Shown one piece after another: positions 7,865-17,343 of a stretch of 64,000 nucleotides of DNA; positions within the stretch are counted from its first letter, which is position 1, and every line of letters begins with the position of its first letter. Location: contig NZ_CP152049.1 of the NCBI RefSeq assembly GCF_038630985.1, positions 4,793,501-4,857,500 on the forward strand, written 5' to 3'. The notes beneath the pieces were generated by a model. It saw only the letters and a list, made by a program, of their open reading frames with translations, had not been told where the DNA came from and ran no database searches. The stretch comes from Paenibacillus sp. FSL H8-0548. GTDB lineage: Bacteria > Bacillota > Bacilli > Paenibacillales > Paenibacillaceae. The translations under genes and the position numbers were made by a program.

Positions 7865-9763
7865 TTAATTCGGTAAATGGTTTTCTGTCATAAGCGGAAA
7901 ATATACGGTATAGCTTTCATCCTTTATTTCATACAGAGGAACAAACCGAATGCCCCTCTCCTGCCCTCTCGTACGGTAATAGCCAGAGTTCCACCAGCTA
8001 TGGTTACGTTCCCGATCTGGGACGAGCAGAGTTTCCAGCTGCTCAGCATTTCCAATCAGCCGCCGCTGCTCATCCACCAGCCCTGCGAGTACGATCGGAC
8101 CATCCATAAAGGCATAAGTTCCCGCTTCGCCTGGCAGCTGTTCAGCCCTCAGTGCCTTCGGAAGCTCGACACGTACAATGTCTCCATCCTCCCATTCACG
8201 CTCAAGCATCACATAGGAGGTAGGCTGCCAATCACCCTCCTGCTCCACACCGTTGATCGAGATCACGGCTTTCTCTTGCAGCCACCACGGAAGTCTCAGC
8301 TTTAGGCAGAACTGCTCTTTTAAAGAAAGTGAAATTTCAATTTCATAAATAAAGCGATCCGGGCGATGAGTCGGAATAGACGGCATATCCACCTTCGTAA
8401 TCGCCGTCATCCCATCCAAATTCCAGGATTGGAGCGGATACAGCCCATTTTGTCCATCCTGACGAATCGTTACTCCGATTGGCCTATCACCAAGCTTCGT
8501 TGTTAGCGACGACGGCAGCCATTGCATAATAGCAATGCCCGCATCCTCCTTCATAAAGATTTGCTCGTGATAAGCTGCATTCGCTTGCACGAGCGTGCCG
8601 TGACAGCACCAAAAATGCTGAGTAGCTGTGCCCCATTTCTTCTTGCTGCCCGCGCCCAAGCTTAAGAAATAAGCAATCATGCCCGTTTCATTATGCTGAT
8701 GCGCTAATACGCCATTAATGAACCTGCGCTCCCAGTAATCTGCATATTTCGGATTGCCTGTCCACTGAAGCAATACATGGGCAAGGCGCATCATATTGTA
8801 ATTTACACAATGCTCCTGCCCAACGCCCAAACGCGTCATATCGCCGCCCGGCAGCCATAGCTCTGCATCATCACTCGCGCCTGTTGCTAGATAACCACGC
8901 TCATCCACGGCAATCTGCCAGAACGCTTCTACTACTTGGCGGTAACGCACGTCACCCGTTACTTCCCACGCCTTGGCAGCTCCTAAAATTTCCGGAATTT
9001 GAGTATTTGCATGCTTATTCGTAAGAACGTCCCTACCGGCGAGAAGCGCATCAAAAAAACGACGCCGATCGTAACGCTCGATTAAGTCTCGATGCTTCGT
9101 TTCTCCAGTAATTGCATAGAGGTCAGCCCAAGTCTCCAGCATTCCTCCTGTTTCCAAATCGAGCAGCTCATCCATTTGCTCACGAGTAAACGTATCGGTC
9201 CACTGGTGGAACCAATCCGCCATTTGAGCCATAATCGCAAGTGCTTGCTCGTTCCCAGTAAATTTATACATTTCATGAAGCCCCATCAGCAGCTTATGAA
9301 TCGTATAATGCGGCGCCCATACCCATTTCCCCTGCATCACGCGTTGCATATAGGATTCTGGAAATGCAGCAAGCCAGCCGCTGCCGATCGACGCCTGACA
9401 TCTGCCTAATTCAGCGACGATAAAATCAGCCTTCGCTTTAACGAGCAGGTCACCTGTTTGCATGTAAATGCGAGCAGCTGCAGACAGCCAGTGCCCCATC
9501 ATATGACCACGCAGCTCACAGGTCGGGGACTCCCAGCCCCAATGCCAATTTTCCGGACCATCCATAGTCGTTGTAGTCGCGCTAGTCGTCCCTCCATTGC
9601 CGCTATAGCTCCAAAGTCCCGCTTCCAGATAAAAATTGCGGAGCAAATTATCGTTCGTCAAACTCATGATATATTGTTTATTTAATTGAAACCGCGCTTG
9701 AAGCGGTCCCGGGGACAGCTGCACGCTTCCAGCGGAAAATTCTTTGAATGTATTATGTATCAA
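7865..9763 (-). CDS. GH127-family beta-L-arabinofuranosidase
   Basis: 632 residues with no signal peptide, hence cytoplasmic. The N-terminal (alpha/alpha)6 barrel carries the GH127 signature: E317 and C319 in GVGQEHCVNYNMM, and C386-C387 in HFWCCHGT. In this family these are the Zn ligands, one of the cysteines acting as nucleophile. A beta-sandwich C-terminal part follows (residues about 420-632, with LRLPWWL). Expected reaction: release of beta-L-arabinofuranose from short imported oligosaccharides. The start is TTG at 9763 behind AGGGAGGG. It is divergent from an AraC-type activator, its likely regulator. Confidence 0.9.
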   Translation of the reverse strand: MIHNTFKEFSAGSVQLSPGPLQARFQLNKQYIMSLTNDNLLRNFYLEAGLWSYSGNGGTTSATTTTMDGPENWHWGWESPTCELRGHMMGHWLSAAARIYMQTGDLLVKAKADFIVAELGRCQASIGSGWLAAFPESYMQRVMQGKWVWAPHYTIHKLLMGLHEMYKFTGNEQALAIMAQMADWFHQWTDTFTREQMDELLDLETGGMLETWADLYAITGETKHRDLIERYDRRRFFDALLAGRDVLTNKHANTQIPEILGAAKAWEVTGDVRYRQVVEAFWQIAVDERGYLATGASDDAELWLPGGDMTRLGVGQEHCVNYNMMRLAHVLLQWTGNPKYADYWERRFINGVLAHQHNETGMIAYFLSLGAGSKKKWGTATQHFWCCHGTLVQANAAYHEQIFMKEDAGIAIMQWLPSSLTTKLGDRPIGVTIRQDGQNGLYPLQSWNLDGMTAITKVDMPSIPTHRPDRFIYEIEISLSLKEQFCLKLRLPWWLQEKAVISINGVEQEGDWQPTSYVMLEREWEDGDIVRVELPKALRAEQLPGEAGTYAFMDGPIVLAGLVDEQRRLIGNAEQLETLLVPDRERNHSWWNSGYYRTRGQERGIRFVPLYEIKDESYTVYFPLMTENHLPN

Positions 9764-9873
9764 AATAGTACCCTCCCTTTTTTTGTACGGTATACTTATC
9801 GTATACTCTATAAAGATATAGGAAAATACACAAATCCACAGATTACATATACTTTTTTTAGGAGGTCATTTGA
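9764..9873. promoter_or_regulatory. Divergent promoter region, GH127 / AraC regulator
   Basis: A 110-bp AT-rich gap between two divergent starts, each with a strong ribosome site (AGGGAGGG for the enzyme, AGGAGG at 9860-9865 for the regulator). Two GTATAC hexamers 11 bp apart (9790-9806) form a dyad that could be the AraC-type operator. No uniquely convincing -35/-10 pair was assigned. Confidence 0.5.
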
Positions 9874-10746
9874 TTGCCTAACGAAGTTTTTTTGAGTGCC
9901 GACCACTTCCCGCTCGTTCGCGATATCGGTGTGAACCGTACAGAGTCTCTTTATACTCACCCCAACCGAGTCGCTGATTTTGACGTATTTCTCTTTGTTG
10001 TTCATGGGTGCATGCAAGTCATTGAAGAAGGCACGGAGTATTTTGTGAAGGAGAACGAGCATTTATTTTTGAAAAAAGGAATACATCACTGGGGTCTTCC
10101 CGCAACGCTACCAGGTACAACCTGGTACTGGATTCACTTCGACCTGCCATTAGACGAACAAATGAACTATCGAGAGCATGCGCCTCTGCCAGAAATCGAA
10201 TATTATCAGCGGGATCATTATCAATATCTCATTCCGATGCCGAAATATGGATCGTCTGCGTTTCATTCCGATCTGGAACCAAGGCTGCGAGCGTTGACTG
10301 CTGATTATTTCAAACCTGCGGAGCACCGCATGGTGCATGTCAGCCTTCGCGTCTGTCAGCTGTTTCTCGAACTGCAGAAGGAAGTCGCGCAGCAAGGCAA
10401 TGGACCTCTAAAGAGTAAAACAGACACTATTTCCAGCCGAGTGATGAGCTTTTTATTGGAGCATGCAGAAGGGGACTTTGATTCCCTCAGCATCTCAGCC
10501 CATATGAACCTGAATTACAGCTACCTGTCCTCGATGTTCAAGGAGCAAACCGGGCAAACGATCGTTGAGGCACACGCACGCTTGCGTATGGGGAAGGCTA
10601 TCGAGTGGATGAGAAACAGCACGCTGAACGTCTCTGAGATCAGTGAGAAGCTAGGCTACCGCAATCCGTATTACTTCAGCCGCGTGTTCAAGAAAATACT
10701 GGGTCAATCACCCTCCTCGTACATGCAGCAGCTCTACAAATCTTAA
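9874..10746 (+). CDS. AraC-family transcriptional regulator
   Basis: 290 residues; TTG start at 9874 placed 8 bp after AGGAGG. The N-terminal part resembles an AraC cupin ligand-binding domain (about residues 20-110; VKENEHLFLKKGIHHWGLPA). The C-terminal ~100 residues hold two helix-turn-helix motifs, ending with ISEKLGYRNPYYFSRVFKK, the AraC signature. It is divergent from the GH127 gene and probably activates it in response to an arabinose-containing sugar. Confidence 0.9.
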   Translation: MPNEVFLSADHFPLVRDIGVNRTESLYTHPNRVADFDVFLFVVHGCMQVIEEGTEYFVKENEHLFLKKGIHHWGLPATLPGTTWYWIHFDLPLDEQMNYREHAPLPEIEYYQRDHYQYLIPMPKYGSSAFHSDLEPRLRALTADYFKPAEHRMVHVSLRVCQLFLELQKEVAQQGNGPLKSKTDTISSRVMSFLLEHAEGDFDSLSISAHMNLNYSYLSSMFKEQTGQTIVEAHARLRMGKAIEWMRNSTLNVSEISEKLGYRNPYYFSRVFKKILGQSPSSYMQQLYKS

Positions 10747-10801
10747 GAGCATATTAATTAGAAAGAACAATCTGTCCCATAAGACCATTAACCACGGCGG
10801 G

Positions 10802-11645
10802 ATACGTGCTTATCAGGTGAATTTAGTGGTAGGAGATGCGCTCAGCTTGCCGATAAGAACACATAGGTGCTTATCACGGTCAAGCCACGGGGATTCGGGG
10901 GTGGTAAGCACGTATGCGTGCTTATCAGGTTGAATTGGTGGTTGGAGACGCGCTCAGCTTGCTGATAAGAACACATAGGTGCTTATCGCGGGGCAGCTGC
11001 GGGGATTCGGGGGTGATAAGCACGTATACGTGCTTATCAGGTTGAATTGGTGGTTGGAGATGCGCTCTGCGTGCCGATAAGAACACATAGGTGCTTATAG
11101 CGGGGCAGCTGCGGGGATTCGGGGGTGATAAGCACGTATACGTGCTTATCAGGTAGAATTAGTGGTTGGAGATGCGCTCTGCGTGCCGATAAGAACACAT
11201 AGGTGCTTATCGTGGTTAAGCTGCGGGGATTCGGGGGTGTTAAGCACGTATACGTGCTTATTAGGTGGATTTAGTGGTTAGAGACGCGCTCAGCGTGCCG
11301 ATAAGCACACATAGGTGCTTATCGCGGGGCAGCTGCGGGGATTCGGGGGTGTTAAGCACGTATACGTGCTTATTAGGTTGAATTGGTGGTTGGAGACGCG
11401 CTCAGCTTGCCGATAAGAACACATAGGTGCTTATCACGGGGCAGCTGCGGGGATTCGGAGGTGATAAGCACGTATACGTGCTTATCACCTGGATTTAGTG
11501 GTTAGAGACGCGCTCAGCTTGCCGATAAGCACACATAGGTGCTTATCGCGGGGCAGCTGCGGGGATTCGAGGGTGTTAAGCACGTATACGTGCTTATCAG
11601 GTAGAATTAGTGGTTGGAGATGCGCTCAGCATGCCGATAAGAACA
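10802..11645. repeat. Tandem array of a 112-bp dyad-rich unit, about 7.5 copies
   Basis: The block beginning GTGCTTATC recurs at 10806, 10918, 11030, 11142, 11254, 11366, 11478 and 11590, exactly 112 bp apart each time, with substitutions but no indels. Each unit contains a palindrome made of GATAAGCACGTA and its complement (24 bp; perfect at 11015-11038), then a spacer with TTGGTGGTTGGAGA, then a second dyad GATAAG(A/C)AC...GTGCTTATC around ACATAG, then GGGGCAGCTGCGGGGATTCG. The array begins in the middle of the first dyad and stops inside the second. The period is not a multiple of three, so it does not encode a repeat protein. No gene lies in 10747-11777. Confidence 0.95.
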
Positions 11646-11730
11646 AATATCTCGTCCTTAGACAAGGACATCAACAACCGTTTACGCTTGCATGCATCAT
11701 TTTTTATTCTTATGTGACCTAAGACAGACA

Positions 11731-11759
11731 AAACCACTCCAATTCGATTGGAGTGGCCT
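11731..11759 (-). terminator. Terminator of the universal-stress gene
   Basis: Perfect stem CCACTCCAAT / ATTGGAGTGG with a short loop, followed on the minus strand by TTTTGT. It is 20-45 bp past the stop of the minus-strand gene ending at 11778. Confidence 0.65.
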
Positions 11760-11777
11760 ATTCAAAAAAACATTCGG

Positions 11778-12431
11778 TTATTTTTTTCCATTATTAATGT
11801 CCTTGATGTAATCGTCATAGACGGCAACTTCAATCATCTCTTTGCCCTTCATGAACTTGAAAACACCATTGTTGAAATCTGTCCCGACTTCTTTGTAGAA
11901 AATTCCTTCGTACTTATCTAAATGCGTATGGTTGAAGCAAAGCTTATAGCCTCCGGCTTCCTCCAGCAAATAGGCACGAATTCCTTTTTCATAAAAGCCC
12001 TCTTGATGTTTCAGTTCTCGAGACACCGAAACAATGTGCAAATCTACGAATGGAATTTCATTCAAAAGGACATTAATAATGGAGCCTTTCGTAATTTCTT
12101 CCCAGCGGCTTTGTGCAGTCTGACCCAAAACGATTTGTGTTACATTTTTTTGTTTTGCAACATCACTGATCACTTTCGCAACTGGACGTGTTTCATTATA
12201 TTTTACAATGAACTGATCCGCTCCGAAGTCATCTGCAATTGTTTTCCAAGCTGAAATATAGTGATTTTTTTCGATATCCCACTCGTCTTCCGGCTGGCGA
12301 TCGACTGTTAAAACATACAGAGGACAATTAAGCATTTTAGCAATTTTCCCGCCTCTGCGAATGAGTCGTTCACCGTTAGGACCATAATATACACAGACGA
12401 GTATGCTTTCATCCATGCTTCCTGTCTTCAT
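11778..12431 (-). CDS. Universal-stress-protein (KdpD Usp-like) protein
   Basis: 217 residues from ATG 12431; the open frame reaches TTG 12494 but only 12431 has a ribosome site (AGGGGTG). The N-terminal ~140 residues resemble the Usp domain found inside KdpD sensors: ILVCVYYGPNGERLIRRGGK and VTQIVLGQTAQSRWEEITKG. The ~75-residue C-terminal part is unrecognised. There is no kinase core and no membrane helix. It is divergent from the mrp antiporter operon, and KdpD-type Usp domains are linked to K+ or c-di-AMP signalling, so a role in ion homeostasis is a reasonable inference. Confidence 0.75.
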   Translation of the reverse strand: MKTGSMDESILVCVYYGPNGERLIRRGGKIAKMLNCPLYVLTVDRQPEDEWDIEKNHYISAWKTIADDFGADQFIVKYNETRPVAKVISDVAKQKNVTQIVLGQTAQSRWEEITKGSIINVLLNEIPFVDLHIVSVSRELKHQEGFYEKGIRAYLLEEAGGYKLCFNHTHLDKYEGIFYKEVGTDFNNGVFKFMKGKEMIEVAVYDDYIKDINNGKK

Positions 12432-12678
12432 AGTTCTTGTCACACCCCTGTGCAATGATAGACTTAGCCTACCTATAAAGTTTGGTGTTGTCAACTTGCA
12501 TAGTGTATAATTGTTATTGCGAATAATATAAAGGGTATTGATTTTGGGTTGGAGTAAAAAGAAAGATGAGGACTACTATTACTTCATAAGGCAGCTCGTT
12601 TCTATTATCCAATACCCCATAAAACCTACGTTTATACTTATATTTAAACTTATACTAAAGAAAAAAGGAGGGGTCCCT
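12432..12678. promoter_or_regulatory. Divergent promoter region, usp-like gene / mrp operon
   Basis: For the plus strand, a TATAAT at 12506-12511 has TTGGTG 18 bp upstream (12482-12487). That leaves an AT-rich leader of about 160 nt before mrpA. For the minus strand, TTGACA lies at 12489-12494, but the matching -10 is weak. An open frame runs through the leader into mrpA from 12538, but ATG 12679 with AAAGGAGGGG is the credible start. Confidence 0.5.
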
Positions 12679-15072
12679 ATGACATTATTACACATTGCTA
12701 TCCTGATACCATTTTTCTCTGTACCTTTCATTCCACTTCTTTACAAATTTTTGCATCGAATACATACGGGTTGGTTCGTCATGCTCATCCCCCTCATGCT
12801 ATTAATTTATTTCGCTGGCTATTATCCTATTCACCAGCCGTTAGAGCCCGTCATTCAATCCGTGCCTTGGATTCCAACACTTAAAGTCCATTTTTCATTA
12901 TATATGGACAGCCTGTCCTTACTATTCGCACTGCTCATTACAGGCATTGGTACGCTCGTCGTGCTTTATTCCATCTTCTATATGTCTAAAGATCGTGAAA
13001 AGCTAAATTTCTTTTATGCATACCTCATGCTATTCATGGGTGCAATGCTCGGGTCAGTTCTATCTGACAATCTCATTGTTCTGTATGCGTTCTGGGAGCT
13101 TACTAGCGTATCCTCATTTTTACTGATCGCGTTCTGGTTTCATCGGAAAAGATCACGTTATGGGGCTCAGAAGGCTATGTTCATTACGATGACTGGTGGA
13201 TTCTCAATGCTCCTCGGCTTCATTATCCTGTACGTTGCCTCAGGTACATTCAGCATCCGCGAGCTGATTGCAATGAGCGATCAAGTATCGCAGCATTCGC
13301 TATTTATTCCAGCTATGTTTTTTATACTCATTGGCGCATTTACGAAATCAGCGCAATTCCCATTTCACATTTGGCTGCCAGACGCAATGGAGGCGCCTAC
13401 TCCAGTCAGTGCTTATTTGCACTCTGCTACGATGGTGAAATCCGGCGTGTACCTCGTCGCGCGTCTAACGCCAATTTTCGGCGGTCATTTGGAATGGTTC
13501 TGGACCATCACGATTGTTGGCCTCATTACTTTGTTCATCGGCTCCTCCTTAGCCATAAAGCAAAGTGATCTTAAGGCACTGCTTGCCTACTCGACCATCA
13601 GCCAAATTGGCTTAATCATGAGCTTGCTCGGGATCGGCTCCATGGCACTGAACAGCAATTATAGTGAAAGCTCTTTAATGTTTGCAGGTGCTGCACTTGC
13701 GGGTATCTTTCATTTAATCAACCATTCCATCTTCAAAGGCTGTTTGTTCATGATGATTGGTATTCTCGATCATGAAACCGGAACACGGGATATACGGCGT
13801 TTAGGTGGTTTGATGCATCTTATGCCCATCTCGTTCACCTTGACAATGATCGGTGCATTTTCCATGGCGGGACTTCCACCGTTTAGCGGCTTTATTAGTA
13901 AAGAAATGTTCTTTACAGGTGTACTCACAGCCTCCCGCTCAATGGATTCATGGGTCGTCTTTATTCCAATTATCGCGTGGATAGCTAGTATATTTACTTT
14001 CGTATATTGTATGATTCTAATTTTCAAAGCCTTTACAGGCCCTTATCAGCCTAAGCAGCTGGAGCGTAAGCCGCATGAAGCACCACTTGGTATGCTTATC
14101 TCCCCCATGATCTTAGCTGCACTTGTCATCACCTTGTTCTTCTTTCCGAACCTCATTGCGACATCGCTACTAGAGCCGATCGTAAAAGAAATTTTGCCTC
14201 AGGCCTTCGCAAACGGTGAGGAATGGCATGTTCATATTTCCGTATGGCACGGCTTCAACACAGAGCTTCTTATGACGATAGGAATTGTCGTTATCGGATC
14301 GCTGCTATATATCTATTTAACCAAATTCCGCAATATATACGACAGTATTCCATTAAAATTCAGCTTGAATAAAGTCTATGACCGCGGGCTTATAGAGATG
14401 GAACGTATTGCCGGCCTGATCACAAAATTTTACATGACTGGATCGACAACACATTACTTGTCCTACCTCTTCGTATTTGTAATCGTTATGGTAGGAGGCT
14501 CGCTAATTTTTCAAGACGCGATCTACCTCGACTTTTCGGACAATTCTCCTATCGAGCTTTATGAGTATATGCTCGGATTCACGATGGTCGCAGCAGCCAT
14601 CTATATGTTATTTACGAAATCGAGACTGATCTCGATTATAGCCGTAAGTGTTATCGGCTATATTGTTTCATTGTTTTTCGTTATCTTCCGTGCACCCGAC
14701 CTGGCGCTCACGCAGCTTGTCGTTGAAACGATTTCAACTGCTTTGTTCCTTCTTTGCTTCTACTTCTTGCCGAAGGTGAACAAGTATGTGACCAACGTGA
14801 GATTCCGCATTTCTAATGCCATTATTGCCATTGGTGTCGGGCTTACGCTAACTGTAATCGGTCTATCCGCGCAAGGACATCATTTGTTCGAACCGATTTC
14901 AGATTATTACAAGGATTCGTACAAACTTGCCGGGGCAAAAAATATGGTTAATGCTATTTTGGTTGACTTCCGTGCCTTCGATACGATGCTGGAAATCGTC
15001 GTTCTTTTCGTTGCAGGCTTAGGAATTTATACCTTAATTAAGCTGCGCCACGCAAGGAGGAAGGAACATTGA
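12679..15072 (+). CDS. mrpA: Na+/H+ antiporter subunit MrpA
   Basis: 797 residues from ATG 12679 (AAAGGAGGGG site), the normal MrpA size. It is polytopic, with the NuoL/ND5-like proton-channel core (ELTSVSSFLLIAFW, FPFHIWLPDAMEAPTPVSAY, LHSATMVKSGVYL) and a C-terminal MrpA extension ending in the DUF4040/MrpB-like helices (FRAPDLALTQLVVETIS). The largest subunit of the heptameric antiporter that exchanges Na+ (or K+) for H+ in alkaline or salt stress. It overlaps mrpB by 4 bp. Confidence 0.97.
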   Translation: MTLLHIAILIPFFSVPFIPLLYKFLHRIHTGWFVMLIPLMLLIYFAGYYPIHQPLEPVIQSVPWIPTLKVHFSLYMDSLSLLFALLITGIGTLVVLYSIFYMSKDREKLNFFYAYLMLFMGAMLGSVLSDNLIVLYAFWELTSVSSFLLIAFWFHRKRSRYGAQKAMFITMTGGFSMLLGFIILYVASGTFSIRELIAMSDQVSQHSLFIPAMFFILIGAFTKSAQFPFHIWLPDAMEAPTPVSAYLHSATMVKSGVYLVARLTPIFGGHLEWFWTITIVGLITLFIGSSLAIKQSDLKALLAYSTISQIGLIMSLLGIGSMALNSNYSESSLMFAGAALAGIFHLINHSIFKGCLFMMIGILDHETGTRDIRRLGGLMHLMPISFTLTMIGAFSMAGLPPFSGFISKEMFFTGVLTASRSMDSWVVFIPIIAWIASIFTFVYCMILIFKAFTGPYQPKQLERKPHEAPLGMLISPMILAALVITLFFFPNLIATSLLEPIVKEILPQAFANGEEWHVHISVWHGFNTELLMTIGIVVIGSLLYIYLTKFRNIYDSIPLKFSLNKVYDRGLIEMERIAGLITKFYMTGSTTHYLSYLFVFVIVMVGGSLIFQDAIYLDFSDNSPIELYEYMLGFTMVAAAIYMLFTKSRLISIIAVSVIGYIVSLFFVIFRAPDLALTQLVVETISTALFLLCFYFLPKVNKYVTNVRFRISNAIIAIGVGLTLTVIGLSAQGHHLFEPISDYYKDSYKLAGAKNMVNAILVDFRAFDTMLEIVVLFVAGLGIYTLIKLRHARRKEH

Positions 15073-15494
15073 AATTCACCGATGTATATTTGCAAACCGC
15101 AACCAAAATATTAGTGTTCATTATCATGACCTTCTCGATTTATATCTTATTTGCAGGACATCATAATCCTGGGGGCGGCTTTATCGGCGGACTCATTACA
15201 GCTTCTGCCCTTGTTCTGCTTTATATTGCTTTCGATCTACAATCTGTGCGCGATATTATTCCTGTCGACTTCAAGCAGCTGGCCGCAGCAGGCGTTATAG
15301 TCGCTGTACTAACGGGAACGGCATCATTCATCTTCGATGTCCCCTTTCTAACACAAACGTTTACTTATGTGGAGCTTCCCATATTAGGAAAAACGGAGCT
15401 TGCTACAGCTGTCATTTTCGATTTAGGCGTATATATGACCGTTGTTGGAACGACAATGACGATAATTACGAGTATAAGCGAGGATGAAAAATAA
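15069..15494 (+). CDS. mrpB: Na+/H+ antiporter subunit MrpB
   Basis: 141 residues; TTG start inside the mrpA stop region, preceded by AAGGAGGAAGG. Four hydrophobic segments and the MrpB block FAGHHNPGGGFIGGLI. It overlaps mrpC by one base, so the operon is tightly coupled. Confidence 0.95.
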   Translation: MKFTDVYLQTATKILVFIIMTFSIYILFAGHHNPGGGFIGGLITASALVLLYIAFDLQSVRDIIPVDFKQLAAAGVIVAVLTGTASFIFDVPFLTQTFTYVELPILGKTELATAVIFDLGVYMTVVGTTMTIITSISEDEK

Positions 15495-15832
15495 TGGAGA
15501 CATTCATTACTATAATAGCCGGGGTACTCTTTACAGTCGGAACCTATCTCATCCTAAACAAAAACCTGCTCCGGATCATTCTTGGCATAACGATTTTTTC
15601 TCATGCTACGCATCTCATGCTGCTGTCCATAAACGGCTTAAAAAAAGGAGCAGCGCCCCTTCTCGGGGAAAATGCAGCCAGCTATACTGATCCTGTGCCG
15701 CAGGCATTGATTTTAACTTCGATCGTCATCAGCTTTGCGCTGACTGCCTTTCTTCTTGTGCTTGGCTACCGCACTTATGTAGAGCTAGGTACCGATAATA
15801 TGAAGCAACTGAGAGGTAATCCACATGAGTAA
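15494..15832 (+). CDS. mrpC: Na+/H+ antiporter subunit MrpC
   Basis: 112 residues, three transmembrane helices, NuoK-like. The segments LGITIFSHATHLMLLS and DPVPQALILTSIVISFA are the usual MrpC motifs. It overlaps mrpD by 8 bp. Confidence 0.95.
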   Translation: METFITIIAGVLFTVGTYLILNKNLLRIILGITIFSHATHLMLLSINGLKKGAAPLLGENAASYTDPVPQALILTSIVISFALTAFLLVLGYRTYVELGTDNMKQLRGNPHE

Positions 15833-17309
15833 TATATTGGTTTTGCCGATCATCATTCCATTACTAACCGCAATGACGATGATCTTCTTCCGTCGGCGTG
15901 TACGTTTACAGCAAATATTAGCGGTCGTAAGCTTGCTGCTTATGACTGGAATTAACATCTTCATCGTACACCGCGTTTCACAGCAGGGCATCATCGTGCT
16001 TGATGTCGGCGGTTGGCAAGCACCCTATGGCATTTCTTTAGTCGGAGATATGCTGTCGGCCCTGCTCGTACTCGTTGCAACATTCATTTGCCTAATGTGT
16101 ACGCTGTTCGCATTCGGTTCCGTTGACAACGATCATAAGGTTTACTTCGTCTATCCATTCATTCTCTTGCTAACCTGCGGTGTGAATGGCTCCTTTCTGA
16201 CAGGCGACCTTTTCAACCTGTTCGTCTTCTTCGAAGTCATGCTGATCTCTTCCTATGTTTTGCTCAGTCTTGGCGGGAAAAAGCTTCAGCTTCGTGAATC
16301 TATTAAATATGTCATTATTAATGTCATCTCATCAACATTGTTCGTAATCGCGATTGCCTACTTATATTCCATAACCGGAACGCTTAGTATGGCTCATCTC
16401 TCTGAGAGAATCGCAATCATCGGTCAGGACGGTCTGCTTACGACTGTAAGCTTCTTGTTTCTAGCAGTGTTTGGTCTTAAATCAGGTTTATTGCTATTCT
16501 TCTGGTTGCCAGGCTCCTACAGTGCTCCACCTCCTGCAATTGCAGCATTATTCGCAGCGCTGCTTACCAAAGTCGGTATTTATGCCATCATGCGCACATT
16601 TACGTTAATATTCTATCATCAGCCGGAGATTACTCACACCGTCATCATTATCATGGCCGCCCTGACAATGATATTAGGCGCGTTAGGGGCTATCTCTCAT
16701 TGGGAAATCAAAAAAATTCTAGCCTACAACGTCATCGTTGCCGTTGGCTTCATTCTCTTTGGTGTTGGCGTGGGAAGCTTCGACTCTTTGACTGGCGCTC
16801 TGTTTTATTTAATTCATGATATGTTCGCAAAAGCGCTTATTTTCATTCTTGGCGGAGCGATTATTTCAATCTTTGGAACGGATAAGCTGCGCAGCATCAG
16901 CGGACTGATTTTGTTCCGGCCGTCACTTGGCTGGCTGTTCTTTATCGCAGCACTCGCACTTGCCGGTGTACCGCCGCTGAGTGGTTTCGTGGGCAAAGTC
17001 ATCATACTTAAGGAAGGCATTACCGAAGGCCATTTAATTATGTCGGTCATCGGAATTGCTACGAGTCTTTTAGTGCTCTACTCTGTCATGAAAATCTTTA
17101 TTCACAGCTTTTGGGGTGAAACTCTCCTCAGTGAAGGAGATCAGAAGGCGACCGGCACCAGTTCCTTATTGCCTGGCTCCATACTAACTGCATTAATTAT
17201 CGGAATGGGACTCGGCGCGGAGTGGGTGTTGTTTTATGTTCAGCAGGCGGCTGAGGTTATGGCGAACCCTTCATTGTACGTGGATGCTGTCTTCAGAAGA
17301 ATCAATTAA
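15825..17309 (+). CDS. mrpD: Na+/H+ antiporter subunit MrpD
   Basis: 494 residues, NuoM/N-like polytopic protein with LFNLFVFFEVMLISSYVLL, LFFWLPGSYSAPPPAIAALF and ALAGVPPLSGFVGK. This is the second proton-translocating subunit of the complex. Confidence 0.96.
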   Translation: MSNILVLPIIIPLLTAMTMIFFRRRVRLQQILAVVSLLLMTGINIFIVHRVSQQGIIVLDVGGWQAPYGISLVGDMLSALLVLVATFICLMCTLFAFGSVDNDHKVYFVYPFILLLTCGVNGSFLTGDLFNLFVFFEVMLISSYVLLSLGGKKLQLRESIKYVIINVISSTLFVIAIAYLYSITGTLSMAHLSERIAIIGQDGLLTTVSFLFLAVFGLKSGLLLFFWLPGSYSAPPPAIAALFAALLTKVGIYAIMRTFTLIFYHQPEITHTVIIIMAALTMILGALGAISHWEIKKILAYNVIVAVGFILFGVGVGSFDSLTGALFYLIHDMFAKALIFILGGAIISIFGTDKLRSISGLILFRPSLGWLFFIAALALAGVPPLSGFVGKVIILKEGITEGHLIMSVIGIATSLLVLYSVMKIFIHSFWGETLLSEGDQKATGTSSLLPGSILTALIIGMGLGAEWVLFYVQQAAEVMANPSLYVDAVFRRIN

Positions 17310-17343
17310 TGATTCAACTTAAGAAGTAAAGGATGTGACGGAA

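Noticed and set aside
10802..11645. CRISPR array
   Set aside because: The intervals between repeats are themselves conserved, the unit is 112 bp and no cas genes are near; this is a tandem repeat.
11498..11722. Open frame at the end of the tandem array
   Set aside because: It is made of repeat sequence whose period shifts frame each unit, and it has no ribosome site.
12538..12678. N-terminal extension of MrpA
   Set aside because: The frame is open, but the segment is hydrophilic leader sequence, and ATG 12679 has a strong AAAGGAGGGG site and gives the standard protein length.
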